Of a stretch of 64,000 nt of DNA, positions 36,210 through 44,999 are shown in pieces. Each line of letters opens with the position of its first letter. The first letter of the stretch is position 1. The notes beneath the pieces were generated by a model, which was not told the DNA's origin, searched no databases, and saw nothing but the letters and a program-made list of their open reading frames with translations. Where the stretch lies: positions 62,001-126,000 of the forward strand of contig NZ_BOPF01000034.1 of assembly GCF_016863615.1 (NCBI RefSeq), given 5' to 3'. Source of the DNA: Virgisporangium aliadipatigenens (GTDB lineage: Bacteria; Actinomycetota; Actinomycetes; Mycobacteriales; Micromonosporaceae). The translations under genes and the position numbers were made by a program.

Positions 36210-38234
36210 ATGTCGCTGCACATTGGCGTGCTCGGACCGCTGGACATCCGCCTCGACGGACAACTGCGGACGGTACCCGCGGGGCGGCTGGCGACCTTTC
36301 TCGCCGGCATGGCGCTGCGGGCCAACCGCGTGGTCCCGTTGCTGGCCCTGGCCGAGGAGCTGTGGGGCGCGTCCCCGCCGCGTTCGGCCCGCTACAACCT
36401 GCGCAGCTACGCCTCGCAGGCGCGCCGCGTCCTCGGCGACCCCGACCGGCTGGTCGCCCGCGGCGAGGGCTACCTGCTGGTCGCGGCGCCCGGCGAGGTG
36501 GACGCCGAGGTGTTCGAGAGTTCGGTCAACGACGCCGCGGGAGCCCCGGCGGGCGAGGCCGGGGCGCTGCTCGGCGCGGCCCTCGGACTGTGGCGCGGCC
36601 CGGTCGCCGCCGACGTCGCGCACGGGCCGCTGATCGCCGCCCGGGCCGGCATGCTGGACGAGTTGCGGGTGGTCGCGGTGGAGGAGCACGTCGCCGCGCA
36701 ACTGCGGACCGGAGCCGCGCACCCGGCCGAGCTGGCCGCCCGCTTACGGCAGCACCTCGCCGAGCATCCTTATCGGGAACGGGCGTGGAGCCAGCTGATG
36801 CTCGCCCTGTACCGCGCGGGCGACCCGGCCGCGGCGCTGGGCGCACACGCCGCCGCCACCCGCGTTCTCGCGGAGGATCTCGGCATCGCACCCGGGCCGG
36901 AGCTGGCCGCCATGTACCGCGCCGTGCGGGACCGGGACGCCAGCGTCGCCGGAGGCACCCCGGCCGGCTGGAGCGGCGAACCGCCGCCGGTGCCGCACCA
37001 GTTGCCGCCGACGTCGGGCTGGTTCACCGGCCGGCAGGCGGAACTCGACCGGGTCTGCGGCGCCCTGCGCCCCGGTGCTGGGCCGGCCGTCGTGGTGGTG
37101 ACCGGGCCGCCCGGCGTGGGCAAGTCCGCGCTCGCCGTGACCGCCGCGCACCGCGTCGCCGAGGCGTTCCCGGACGGCCAGTTGTACGTGGACCTGTCGC
37201 CGGTCACCGCGCCCGAGCAGGTGTTGCGGCGGCTGCTGCAGGCGCTGCGCCGCACGCCCACCCCGCAGGTCGACGCCGCCGAACTGCGCACCGCCGGCTA
37301 CGGGCGCCGGCTGCTGTTCGTGCTGGACAACGCCGACGCCTTCCCCGACCTGGGCCAGCTGCTGCCGACCGGCCCGGGCTGTGCGGTGATCATCACCCGG
37401 CGCAGCGTGCCGGAGCGGCCCGCGGCGTTCCAGGTGGCGCTGGGCGCGATGCCCCTGGCGGAGGCCCGCGAACTGATCGCCCGCGTCGTCGGCGCCGAAC
37501 CGCAGCCGGACGACAGCGATGCCGTGACGGCCGTGGCGCAACGCTGCGACCTGTTGCCGTTGGCCGTTCGGGCGGCGGCCGTGCGGCTGGCCCGCAGGCC
37601 GGACCTGCCGGTGCCGGTGCTCGCGGCGCGGCTGCGCCCGCTGCGGTTCCGGCTGGACGAGCTGCGCTGCGAACTGCTCGACGTGCGCACGCACTACGCC
37701 CGCGCCTGCCGCACGCTCGGCCCCGGCACGGAAGCCCTCTGGCGGCTGGCCCAGTTGCGGGTGCCGGAGTACCGGGTGCCGGTGCTCGCGGCGGTGCTCG
37801 GCTCGGGTGTGCGCGAGGCGGAGACGGTGTTCGACCGGCTGGTCGCCGAACACATCGTGACGCCGGTTGGCACCGACCGGTTCCGGCTGCCCGATCTGCT
37901 GCGCGCCTACGGCGCCGAACTGGCCGGCTACGAGCCGACCGTGCGCCGGCACGCGGCCCTGATGCGGGCGTTCGACTGGTACGCCGCGGCGGCCGGGCAC
38001 GCGAGCGCCACCTGGCTGCGCGTGGAGCGGGAGAACCTCCTCGCCGCGATGCGCCAGGCGGCCCGCGTGCCCGGGGGCGAGAACGCCGTGCGCCGCATCG
38101 CCCGCGCGCTGCACGACAACCTGCGCCGGGGCGGCCACGAACGGCAGGCCGCGCTGGTGCGGCGCCTCGCCGTCGACGCGGCCCGCCGCAGCACCGCAGC
38201 GGCGTCGGCCTACGTGGCGGCCGGGGACGCGTAA
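36210..38234 (+). CDS. SARP-family (AfsR-like) regulator with NB-ARC domain
   Basis: The 674-residue protein starts with an OmpR-type DNA-binding domain (IGVLGPLDIRLDGQLRTVPAGRLATFLAGMALRANRVV), then a bacterial transcriptional activation domain (about 100-240), an NB-ARC ATPase with Walker A GPPGVGKS at 299-306 and LLFVLDNADAF, and a helical C-terminus. SARPs switch on secondary-metabolite genes. The usual TPR end of AfsR is short here. It is convergent with the ABC exporter operon, overlapping by 25 nt, and is the best candidate regulator of the 38.2-42.0 kb peptide locus. Confidence 0.92.
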   Translation: MSLHIGVLGPLDIRLDGQLRTVPAGRLATFLAGMALRANRVVPLLALAEELWGASPPRSARYNLRSYASQARRVLGDPDRLVARGEGYLLVAAPGEVDAEVFESSVNDAAGAPAGEAGALLGAALGLWRGPVAADVAHGPLIAARAGMLDELRVVAVEEHVAAQLRTGAAHPAELAARLRQHLAEHPYRERAWSQLMLALYRAGDPAAALGAHAAATRVLAEDLGIAPGPELAAMYRAVRDRDASVAGGTPAGWSGEPPPVPHQLPPTSGWFTGRQAELDRVCGALRPGAGPAVVVVTGPPGVGKSALAVTAAHRVAEAFPDGQLYVDLSPVTAPEQVLRRLLQALRRTPTPQVDAAELRTAGYGRRLLFVLDNADAFPDLGQLLPTGPGCAVIITRRSVPERPAAFQVALGAMPLAEARELIARVVGAEPQPDDSDAVTAVAQRCDLLPLAVRAAAVRLARRPDLPVPVLAARLRPLRFRLDELRCELLDVRTHYARACRTLGPGTEALWRLAQLRVPEYRVPVLAAVLGSGVREAETVFDRLVAEHIVTPVGTDRFRLPDLLRAYGAELAGYEPTVRRHAALMRAFDWYAAAAGHASATWLRVERENLLAAMRQAARVPGGENAVRRIARALHDNLRRGGHERQAALVRRLAVDAARRSTAAASAYVAAGDA

Positions 38235-40063
38235 CCCCGCGCCTGCAGGGAGAAGAGCCGCGCGTAGCCGCCGCCGGCCGCCATCAGCGCGGCGTGGTCA
38301 CCCTCCTCGGCGACCCGCCCCTCGGCGAGCACCACGATCACGTCGGCCGAACGCACGGCGCTCAGCCGGTGCGAGATGAGCAGGCTGCTGCGCCCCTCCC
38401 GCATCCGCATCAGGCGCACGTGCAGGTCGTGTTCCGCCTCGGCGTCGAGGCCGTTGCTCGGCTCGTCGAGGATCAGCAGGTCGCGGTCGGCCCGCAGGAA
38501 CCCGCGCGCCACCGCCATCCGCTGCCACTGCCCGCCGGAGAGGACGACCCCGGCGCCGGTGTCCGGATCGCCGTCGGCCGCCAGGTCGTCGGCGTCGAAG
38601 AAGATGCGGCTCAGCAGCGTGTCGTAGCCGCGCGGCAGGGCGGCGATCGCGTCGTGCAGCCCGGCGTCGCGGGCCGCGGCGGCGATGCGGGCCGGATCCG
38701 AGAGGGCAGGCAGGTCGGCGACGCCGATGTTCTCCGTCGCGGTCAGGTCGTACGCGGTGTGGTCCTGGAACACCGCGCCGAGCCGGGCCCGCAGCGCCGC
38801 CGGGTCGAGGTCGCGCAGGTCCACGCCGTCCCAGGTGATGCGTCCCTTCGTCGGGTCGTAGAACCGGCACAGCAGCTTCACCATCGTGCTCTTGCCGGCG
38901 CCGTTCAACCCGACGAGACCGACCGAACGTCCGGCCGGGAGGGTCAGGTCCACGCCGCGCAGCACCCACGGGTGGTTGTCCCCGTACCGGAACCACACGT
39001 CGTGAAAGACGATCCCCTCGGACAGCGCCGCGACGGGCACCGGCGACCCGGCCAGCGGCAGGTCGGGCGGCTGGCCCGTGGCGACCCGGTAGTGGTCGAA
39101 GAAGAGCAGCGCCTGGTGCATCCGGCCGGCCTGCCCGACCAGGGAACCGAGCCCGCCCTGCACCCCCGGGATGGCGGCCAGCACCAGCGCCACGCCGCCG
39201 GCCGTGATCCGCCCGTCGAACGCCGCCGCCACGGCGGACCAGATCGCGAGGCCGGCCACCGCCGCGCCGAGCAGCCCGACGAGGGACTGCGCGCGCAGCT
39301 GACGCCGGTCGAGCCCGCGGTGCTCGGCGTTCGCGGCGTCGAGTTCGGCGAGCATACGGCCGGTGAAGAAGCCGCCGAGCCCGAACAGGCGCACCTCCTT
39401 CGCCGCCTCCACGCCGGTGACCAGGTGGGTGTAGAAGCGTTCGCGCCGCTCCCGCTGCTCCATCCGCAGGAACGTGGCCGCGCGGGCCCGGCTCAGGCGC
39501 AGTTCGGCCCAGAGGCCCGGGCCGGCGGCGGCCACCACGAGAAGGGCGACCAGCGGGTGCAGGAGCAGCAGCGACGTGGCGAACCCGCCGACGGCGACCA
39601 GTCCCGCGGCCATGCGCATGAGGCCGCCGGACAGTTCGGAGGGGCCCATGTGGCCGGTCTGCTGGGCGAGCTGCAACCGGTCGTGGAAGCGCGGGTCCTC
39701 CAGCCGGCCGATGCCGGTGAGCCGGTTCACGGCGGTGAACAGCCGCTGCCGCACCAGGCGGGTCACCCGGCGGGTGATCTCCGCATCGAGGTAACGGGTC
39801 ACGTGCGGCAGCACCAGCCCCACAACGCCGGTCGCGCCGAGGGCGGCGGCCAGCGCGAGGACCCGTTCGCGGCTCGCCCGGCCCGAGGTCAGGTCGTCGA
39901 GCAGCAGCTTGAGCAGCCATGCCGTCAGGACCGGGGTGGCGCCGGTGAGCAGCGTGATCAGCAGTTCGACGACGGAACCGACGGGTGCGGCCCGCCAGCG
40001 CATGCCGGCCGCGGCGAGGCTGTGCGAGACGGCCCGCCGCGGCCCGAGGCGTTGCTGCCTCAT
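38210..40063 (-). CDS. ABC exporter, fused membrane and ATPase domains
   Basis: Starting at 40063 (ATGA overlap with the TlpA-like gene) the product is 617 residues. Six membrane helices (about 25-330) precede the ATPase with Walker A GLNGAGKST, the signature LSGGQWQRMAVARG, and Walker B DLLILDEPSNGLDAEAE followed by SHRLSAVRSADVIVVL. There is no C39 peptidase domain, so leader removal must be done by another protease; the S26 peptidase nearby could do it. The likely cargo is the cysteine-rich peptide, by context. An acidic insertion (DADDLAADGDPDTGAG) precedes the signature. Confidence 0.93.
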   Translation of the reverse strand: MRQQRLGPRRAVSHSLAAAGMRWRAAPVGSVVELLITLLTGATPVLTAWLLKLLLDDLTSGRASRERVLALAAALGATGVVGLVLPHVTRYLDAEITRRVTRLVRQRLFTAVNRLTGIGRLEDPRFHDRLQLAQQTGHMGPSELSGGLMRMAAGLVAVGGFATSLLLLHPLVALLVVAAAGPGLWAELRLSRARAATFLRMEQRERRERFYTHLVTGVEAAKEVRLFGLGGFFTGRMLAELDAANAEHRGLDRRQLRAQSLVGLLGAAVAGLAIWSAVAAAFDGRITAGGVALVLAAIPGVQGGLGSLVGQAGRMHQALLFFDHYRVATGQPPDLPLAGSPVPVAALSEGIVFHDVWFRYGDNHPWVLRGVDLTLPAGRSVGLVGLNGAGKSTMVKLLCRFYDPTKGRITWDGVDLRDLDPAALRARLGAVFQDHTAYDLTATENIGVADLPALSDPARIAAAARDAGLHDAIAALPRGYDTLLSRIFFDADDLAADGDPDTGAGVVLSGGQWQRMAVARGFLRADRDLLILDEPSNGLDAEAEHDLHVRLMRMREGRSSLLISHRLSAVRSADVIVVLAEGRVAEEGDHAALMAAGGGYARLFSLQARGYASPAAT

Positions 40064-40611
40064 GCGCTCGACGCCACCGGGATGTCCAGCCGGTCGATGG
40101 CGATGGAGCTGGTGACGACCTTCCCGAACGGGTCGAGGAGCGCGAACGCCGGCAGCCCGGTCAGCCTGAACTCCTTCGTGATCGGCCCGTTGCCCGGCTC
40201 GATGACGACCTTCGCGACGTCGCGGAACCGTTCGGCGTACTCGCCGGCCTTCTCGTCCTTGCCGACGATGACGACGAGCACGTTGTCCCGCCCGCCGAGC
40301 ATGCTGCGCGCGGCGTCGAGCAGGCCGGGGATCTGCGCCTCGCAGCGGTCGCACAGCGGCGACAGGAACGCCACCAGCCGCGCACCGGTCACGTCGTCGC
40401 GGCTCACCGGTTCGCCGTCGATCGTGGTGTTGGCGAAGTCCCCGGGTGTCTCGCCGGCGCTCAGCAGCGGGTCCTCGACCTGTTCGGCCACGGCCGTCTT
40501 GGCGAGCTGTTCGGACTGCTCACGCAGGCGCTTCAACACCCCGAGGGTGAGGATGAGGTTGAGGGTGGTCAGCACGCCGAAGATGACGACTGCCGCGGAC
40601 AGGATCCACAT
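40060..40611 (-). CDS. Membrane-anchored TlpA-like thiol-disulfide oxidoreductase
   Basis: The 183-residue protein has one N-terminal membrane helix (SAAVVIFGVLTTLNLILTLGVL) and an extracytoplasmic thioredoxin fold: VAFLSPLCDRCEAQIPGLL gives the active-site pair C87-x-x-C90, and LTGLPAFALLD supplies the cis-proline. It should exchange disulfides outside the membrane. It lies between the MauE-like and ABC exporter genes, a redox pair expected to act on a disulfide-rich product. Confidence 0.9.
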   Translation of the reverse strand: MWILSAAVVIFGVLTTLNLILTLGVLKRLREQSEQLAKTAVAEQVEDPLLSAGETPGDFANTTIDGEPVSRDDVTGARLVAFLSPLCDRCEAQIPGLLDAARSMLGGRDNVLVVIVGKDEKAGEYAERFRDVAKVVIEPGNGPITKEFRLTGLPAFALLDPFGKVVTSSIAIDRLDIPVASSA

Positions 40612-40638
40612 CGGAGCCTCCGACTTTCAAGAGGGGCC

Positions 40639-41178
40639 TCAGCGCGAACGCGGGGAGGAGACCGGCGCGAACAGGGCCACGACGTCGTCGAGCCGGACGA
40701 CGAGGGCGGCGACCAGGACACCCGAGAGCGCCGCGAGCGCGGCTCCCGCCGGTTCGACCGGATCGTCGACGAACATCCGGGCCGCCACGGCGAGCAGCGC
40801 GACCACGACGAGCCCGAGGTTGCGTGCGACGTGCACGGCGGTGACGGCGGACCCGCGCCCACCGAAGCACCGGCACACCGGCTGGGCGCCGCGCCGCAGC
40901 GACACCGCCATCGCGACGGCGAACGCCGCCAGCAGCGCGGCCGCCAGCCCATAGCCCGCGACCACGGTCGCCGGGACGGCCAGCAGCGCCACACCCACCG
41001 CCTCGCACCCGGCCACGAGCGCCGCGACGGGCCGGACGGCGCGCGCCGGCACCACGTCGAACGCCCGCACCGAGGCGACGAACTCCCGCCACGCCTCCCC
41101 GCCGTGCGCCTTGCCCCACACGGCGACGACGAACACCGTCACCACGAGGGCCCGGACCGCCACTTCGACGTATGCCAC
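40639..41178 (-). CDS. MauE/DoxX-like redox-associated membrane protein
   Basis: The 179-residue protein has four membrane helices and the paired cysteines C102 and C104 in QPVCRCFGG, the CxC motif of MauE-type proteins. MauE works in disulfide formation of methylamine dehydrogenase; it probably passes electrons between the membrane and a TlpA-like partner. It is first in the reverse-strand MauE-TlpA-ABC operon and divergent from the cysteine-rich peptide gene. Confidence 0.9.
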   Translation of the reverse strand: MAYVEVAVRALVVTVFVVAVWGKAHGGEAWREFVASVRAFDVVPARAVRPVAALVAGCEAVGVALLAVPATVVAGYGLAAALLAAFAVAMAVSLRRGAQPVCRCFGGRGSAVTAVHVARNLGLVVVALLAVAARMFVDDPVEPAGAALAALSGVLVAALVVRLDDVVALFAPVSSPRSR

Positions 41179-41235
41179 GCCGGTCCCACTCCCTTGCGAT
41201 CAGCTGAGCGATCAACAGCGCCGACCGTAGGACCC

Positions 41236-41282
41236 GCGCATACGGCGTCGATACAACGCGCCTGTACCGGCGCCGTATGCGC
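41236..41282. promoter_or_regulatory. Perfect 12-bp inverted repeat in the divergent peptide/MauE promoter region
   Basis: GCGCATACGGCG at 41236-41247 is matched exactly in inverted form at 41271-41282 with a 23-bp spacer. It lies in the 148-bp region between the start of the MauE-like gene and the cysteine-rich peptide gene, placed to control both. The protein that binds it is unknown. Confidence 0.65.
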
Positions 41283-41326
41283 GGCGCCTAGCGTGTCGCC
41301 CGATCAACGGAAGGGAGGGATTGATC

Positions 41327-41539
41327 ATGATCAAGACCATCGAATCGATGGGCTCCTGGATGCTCGGCAAGCTCGTGCCGACCGTTCAGGCGTCCGCGGC
41401 GTGCCCCCCGGATCCGTACTGCCGGGTCTGCGCCACGTGCTACCTCCAGCGGTGCTGGACGACGCCGCAGTGCGGGAACAAGTGCAACGGGTGCAACACC
41501 GGGTGCGGGCAGGCGGCCGGCGCCATCAGCCTCTGCTGA
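41327..41539 (+). CDS. Cysteine-rich precursor peptide, ten cysteines
   Basis: The 70-residue product starts at ATG 41327, 8 nt after AGGGAGG. Residues 1-24 form a cysteine-free leader (MIKTIESMGSWMLGKLVPTV, then QASA) ending in an A-x-A site fit for a type I signal peptidase. The remaining 46 residues hold cysteines at 26, 32, 35, 38, 43, 49, 53, 56, 60 and 70. The leader has no long hydrophobic core, so it is not a standard Sec signal. Divergent MauE-TlpA-ABC genes and the convergent S26 peptidase gene fit an exported, disulfide-crosslinked peptide. I do not recognise the family. Confidence 0.85.
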   Translation: MIKTIESMGSWMLGKLVPTVQASAACPPDPYCRVCATCYLQRCWTTPQCGNKCNGCNTGCGQAAGAISLC

Positions 41540-41547
41540 TCCGAGCC

Positions 41548-42027
41548 TCAGGGCTCGCCGGGCCCGTCCGGTCGTGCGGCCGGGCGGGCCTCGGCGCGTT
41601 CGGCCCGCAGGCGCGGAACCACACCGAGGAGCCGGTCGGCCGGGAACAGCCCGAGCTGGCGGGAATCCATGCTCCAGCCCGGGTTGTCGCCCAGCACCAC
41701 CAGCTGCTCCGGCGGAACCGTCTCCAGCGGCAGGTCGCGCAGCTTCGGCACCCGGGCGCGCGGCACCGGATCGCCAGGCAGCGCGAGGATCCGTTTGATC
41801 ACCAGGCCGTCGCCGTGCGGCCCGCCCGGCGGCGGATACAGCACCACCACGTCGCCGCGGCGCACCCGGCGCAGGCCGGCCCGGCGGGCCAGCACCCGCT
41901 GGCCGTTGGACAGCGTCGGCTCCATGCTCCGGCCCGAGACGCTGACCAGCACGTACGAGCGGCGCAGCCACCACAGCACCGCCCCGACGACAACGCACCC
42001 ACCGATGAACGTCAACGCCGCCCCCAT
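41548..42027 (-). CDS. S26-family signal peptidase I-like protease
   Basis: The 159-residue protein has one N-terminal membrane helix (LTFIGGCVVVGAVLWWL). The catalytic serine is S34 in VSGRSMEPTL and the general-base lysine is K79 in LVIKRILALPGD; GDNPGWSMDSRQLGLFP is box E. It is shorter than housekeeping signal peptidases. It ends 9 bp from the cysteine-rich peptide gene, convergent with it, and probably removes that leader at ASA. Confidence 0.92.
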   Translation of the reverse strand: MGAALTFIGGCVVVGAVLWWLRRSYVLVSVSGRSMEPTLSNGQRVLARRAGLRRVRRGDVVVLYPPPGGPHGDGLVIKRILALPGDPVPRARVPKLRDLPLETVPPEQLVVLGDNPGWSMDSRQLGLFPADRLLGVVPRLRAERAEARPAARPDGPGEP

Positions 42028-42055
42028 GCCGAGGCACTGTACGCCGCGACCGGCG

Positions 42056-42079
42056 TTCGAATCGGCGAAGTCACCGGTC
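42056..42079 (-). promoter_or_regulatory. Shared 23-bp upstream element, copy before the S26 gene
   Basis: Read on the reverse strand it begins GACCGGTGACTTCGCCGATT and continues TCGA. The same 23 bp, with one mismatch, occurs on the forward strand at 44947-44969. Each copy lies about 30 bp before the start codon of the gene it faces: the S26 peptidase here, the FAD monooxygenase there. This copy also covers the stop codon of the LuxR gene. Confidence 0.7.
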
Positions 42080-44929
42080 CGCGCGCGCGGCCAGGATCAG
42101 TTCGGCCCGGGAGGTGACGCCCAGCTTGGCGAAGACCTTGCGCAGGTGGTAGTCGACCGTGCGCGGGCTGAGGAACAGCTGCGCGGCGACCTCCCGGTTC
42201 GTGGCGCCCTCGCCGACGATGCGCACGATCTGCACCTCCTGCGGGGTCAGCGCGGTCGCCGTGTCCGGGCGGCGCTTGCGGGCGGTCTCGCCGGTGGCGC
42301 GCAGCTCGGTCCCCGCCAGGTCCGCCCAGGGCCGCAGGCCCAGCCGTTCGAACGTCTCGTGCGCCGTCCGCAGGTGCACCCGCGCGTCCGCCCGGCGGCG
42401 CCGCCGGCGCAGCACCTCGCCGTAGAGCAGCGCCGTGCGCGCCGCGTCGAACGGCCGGCCGCCCCGGGTGTGCAGCGCCAGCGCCTCGGTGAAGTGCCGG
42501 TCGGCCGCGGAGCCCTCCGCCAGCAGGCCCTTTCCGCGGGCCACGAGCGCCGCGCCCCACACCGATCCGGTGTGGCCGGCCCACGACGCGAGACGTTCGA
42601 CCGCATGGTGGGCGAGGTCGAGGCGGTCGGTCCGGACGGCGGCCTCCACGAGATCGGCGGCGGAGAAGATCGCGACCACCGGATGCGAGTCGCCCGGCCC
42701 GGCCTCGGCGAGCGCGGCGAGGCGGTCGCGGGCCTCGTCGGGCCGCCGGCACGCCAGGTCCAGCAGGGCCAGCGCCCACCCGGCGATCCCGGCCGACGGT
42801 CCGAGCCGGTGCCCGATCGCCCGGCTGATCGCGGCCTCGGCGTGCGCCCGGCACTCGCCCTCCCGCCCGTGTACCGCATTTATCCAGGAGAGAACGGCAT
42901 GCAGGTGCGCGCCCGGATTTTCCTGACCGGTGTCGTGGGCGATGCGCAGGCCCTCCGTCGCGTTGGCGGTGGCCGCCGCGAAGCGACCCGTCCACGCCTC
43001 CAGCGACGACAGCGGGGCGAGCAGGGCCGGCAGCACGGCCGCCGCACCCGCCGAACGCGCCCGCGCCACACCCGTCGAGAACAGGCCCAACGCCACGGAG
43101 TCGTCGCCGAGGAACATCGAACCGGCCGCCGTCAGCATCACCGCGCGCAGGTCCGGCGACTGCGTCGCCCGGGCGGCCACCTCGCGCAGGTGCCCGACGG
43201 CGCGGGCGGTGTCGCCGCTCAGCAGGCGGTCCAGGCCCAGGATCAGCTCCGCACTCATCGGCACGGCCGCCTGTGCCGCTCCGCCGGTCGGCCCGCTGTG
43301 CGCGGCGGCGGTCTGTTCGTTCGGCGCGGCGGCGGGCGGGGCGCTCGGCGGGGCGGTGTGCGGGAGGGCGGCGAGGCGGGTCGCCACGGCGTGCAGGCCG
43401 CGCACGTCGCCGGCGAGCCAGGCCGACTGTCCCGCCTCGGTCAGCATGGCGGCGGCGCGCGCCGGTTCGGTGGTGGCGATCGGCTCCGCGGCGGCGACCA
43501 GGGTCGCGTAGGCGGCGGTGAGCTCGCCGCTGACCGCCGCGATCGAGCCCCGCAGGTGCGCCACCCGCGCGCGCAGCGGCACCGTCGAGGCCAGCTCGGC
43601 CGCACCGTCCACAAGGGACTTCGCCCGTTCGGGGAGGCCGGCCTGCCAGGCGGCGTCGGCGGCGTCGGCGAGGCGTTCCCCGCGCCGCTGCGCCTCCAGG
43701 GTCAGCGCGGCCGCCCGCTCGAACGCCGTCGCCGCTGCCGCGTGCCCGCCGCGGGCGCGGGCCCGTTCGGCGGAATCGTGCAGCAGCGCGGCGACCTCCT
43801 CGTCGGGCCCCAGCGCGGCCGCGGCGAGATGCCACGCGCGCCGGTCCTCGTCGGCGCCGGCCAGCACGTCGGCCAGGGCGCGCTGCGCCTCCCGCCGTTG
43901 CCAGAACGTGGCACCCCGGTACACCGCCGTGCGCACGAGCGGGTGGCAGAACGCGATGCTCCGGTCGTTCACCCGGATCAACCCGGCGCGCTCGGCGGCG
44001 TCGAGGGCGCCCGCGGCGACGCCCAGCGCGGACGCGGCGCGCAGCACCACACCGGGATCCCCGGTCTCCTCCGCGGCGGCGACCAGCAACAGCGTCTGGG
44101 TGGCGGGGTCCTGCCGGCGCACCCGGTCGAGGAAGACCTGCTCGACGTCGGCCCCGACCGGCAGCCGGCGCGGCAACGGCTCGCGGCCGGACAGCTGCGC
44201 CCCGCTCAGCGAACCCGGCAACTCCAGCAGCGCCAACGGATTCCCGGCCGTGCTCGCCACCAGGCTGTCCCGCACCGACCCGGGAAGCTCCACAGTGGAG
44301 CGTGCGGCGAGGAGCGCACCGGCCGCGGGCGCGTCCAGGCCGGCCAGCGTCAGCTCCGGCAGCCCCGGCGCGGCGAACGTCGCCGGATCGCCGTCCCGCG
44401 CCGCGAACAGCATTACCACGCCCTCGGCGTCCAACCGCCGCGCCACGAACGTCAACGCGCCCGCCGACGCGCCGTCGAGCCAGTGCGCGTCGTCCACCAG
44501 GCACAGCACCGGCCCCGACTCGGCCGCCTCGGCGAGCACGCTCAGCACACCCAGCGAGATGAGGAACCGGTCCCCGCCACCGGCCGGCCCCAGCCCGAAC
44601 GCACCCCGCAGGGCGGCACCGGGGCGCTCCGGAACGGCGTCGATGAGGTCCGCGACCGGCCGCAGCAGCTGGTGCACGGCCGCGAACGGGAACTCCGACT
44701 CGGACTCGATGCCGGTGCCGCGCAGGATCTTCCATTGTTTTCCCTCGCCGGCTCGTGCGGCGTTTCCGGCCTGTGTGGCGTCTCCGGCCTGCGCGGCGGC
44801 GTAGGCCAGCAGCGCGGACTTGCCGATGCCGGCCTCGCCGCGCAGCACCAGCGCACCACTGCGCCCCTCGACCGCCCCCGCGAGAAGGGCGTCCACGGCC
44901 GCGCACTCGTCGGTCCTGCCGTACAGCAC
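42071..44929 (-). CDS. Large ATP-binding LuxR (LAL) regulator
   Basis: I start it at GTG 44929 (VLYGRTDECAAVD), the usual opening of LAL proteins, giving 952 residues. An AAA-type ATPase domain with Walker A GEAGIGKS (31-38) and VLCLVDDAHWLD leads into a long helical repeat region and a C-terminal LuxR HTH (LTPQEVQIVRIVGEGATNREVAAQLFLSPRTVDYHLRKVFAKLG). A longer start at 45001 would overlap the divergent monooxygenase ATG. TAGACT 7 nt before the GTG suggests a leaderless mRNA. It is flanked by inverted copies of a 23-bp sequence. Confidence 0.9.
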   Translation of the reverse strand: MLYGRTDECAAVDALLAGAVEGRSGALVLRGEAGIGKSALLAYAAAQAGDATQAGNAARAGEGKQWKILRGTGIESESEFPFAAVHQLLRPVADLIDAVPERPGAALRGAFGLGPAGGGDRFLISLGVLSVLAEAAESGPVLCLVDDAHWLDGASAGALTFVARRLDAEGVVMLFAARDGDPATFAAPGLPELTLAGLDAPAAGALLAARSTVELPGSVRDSLVASTAGNPLALLELPGSLSGAQLSGREPLPRRLPVGADVEQVFLDRVRRQDPATQTLLLVAAAEETGDPGVVLRAASALGVAAGALDAAERAGLIRVNDRSIAFCHPLVRTAVYRGATFWQRREAQRALADVLAGADEDRRAWHLAAAALGPDEEVAALLHDSAERARARGGHAAAATAFERAAALTLEAQRRGERLADAADAAWQAGLPERAKSLVDGAAELASTVPLRARVAHLRGSIAAVSGELTAAYATLVAAAEPIATTEPARAAAMLTEAGQSAWLAGDVRGLHAVATRLAALPHTAPPSAPPAAAPNEQTAAAHSGPTGGAAQAAVPMSAELILGLDRLLSGDTARAVGHLREVAARATQSPDLRAVMLTAAGSMFLGDDSVALGLFSTGVARARSAGAAAVLPALLAPLSSLEAWTGRFAAATANATEGLRIAHDTGQENPGAHLHAVLSWINAVHGREGECRAHAEAAISRAIGHRLGPSAGIAGWALALLDLACRRPDEARDRLAALAEAGPGDSHPVVAIFSAADLVEAAVRTDRLDLAHHAVERLASWAGHTGSVWGAALVARGKGLLAEGSAADRHFTEALALHTRGGRPFDAARTALLYGEVLRRRRRRADARVHLRTAHETFERLGLRPWADLAGTELRATGETARKRRPDTATALTPQEVQIVRIVGEGATNREVAAQLFLSPRTVDYHLRKVFAKLGVTSRAELILAARADR

Positions 44930-44946
44930 GCTGCGGAGTCTATGCC

Positions 44947-44969
44947 GACCGGCGACTTCGCCGATTCGA
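44947..44969 (+). promoter_or_regulatory. Shared 23-bp upstream element, copy before the monooxygenase operon
   Basis: It begins GACCGGCGACTTCGCCGATT and differs at one base from the reverse-strand copy at 42056-42079. It sits in the 70-bp divergent region between the LuxR gene and the monooxygenase, 30 bp before the latter's ATG. Confidence 0.7.
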
Positions 44970-44999
44970 CCGCGTTCGATTTTTCGCAGGCTGGTGCCC

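Noticed and set aside
36158-40954. A very long forward open frame of about 1,600 codons
   Set aside because: It is Arg/Gly/Pro-rich and runs across the SARP gene in another frame and antisense to the ABC exporter and TlpA-like genes; it is a high-GC shadow.
41327-41539. Methylamine dehydrogenase light chain (because of the MauE neighbour)
   Set aside because: The peptide is only 70 residues, lacks the conserved tryptophan-tryptophylquinone-forming region and its maturation genes, and has a different cysteine spacing.
42056-44969. LuxR gene as a transposon with terminal inverted repeats
   Set aside because: There is no transposase and no target duplication, and the repeats are placed as upstream elements of two genes. 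Regulation or inversion explains them better.
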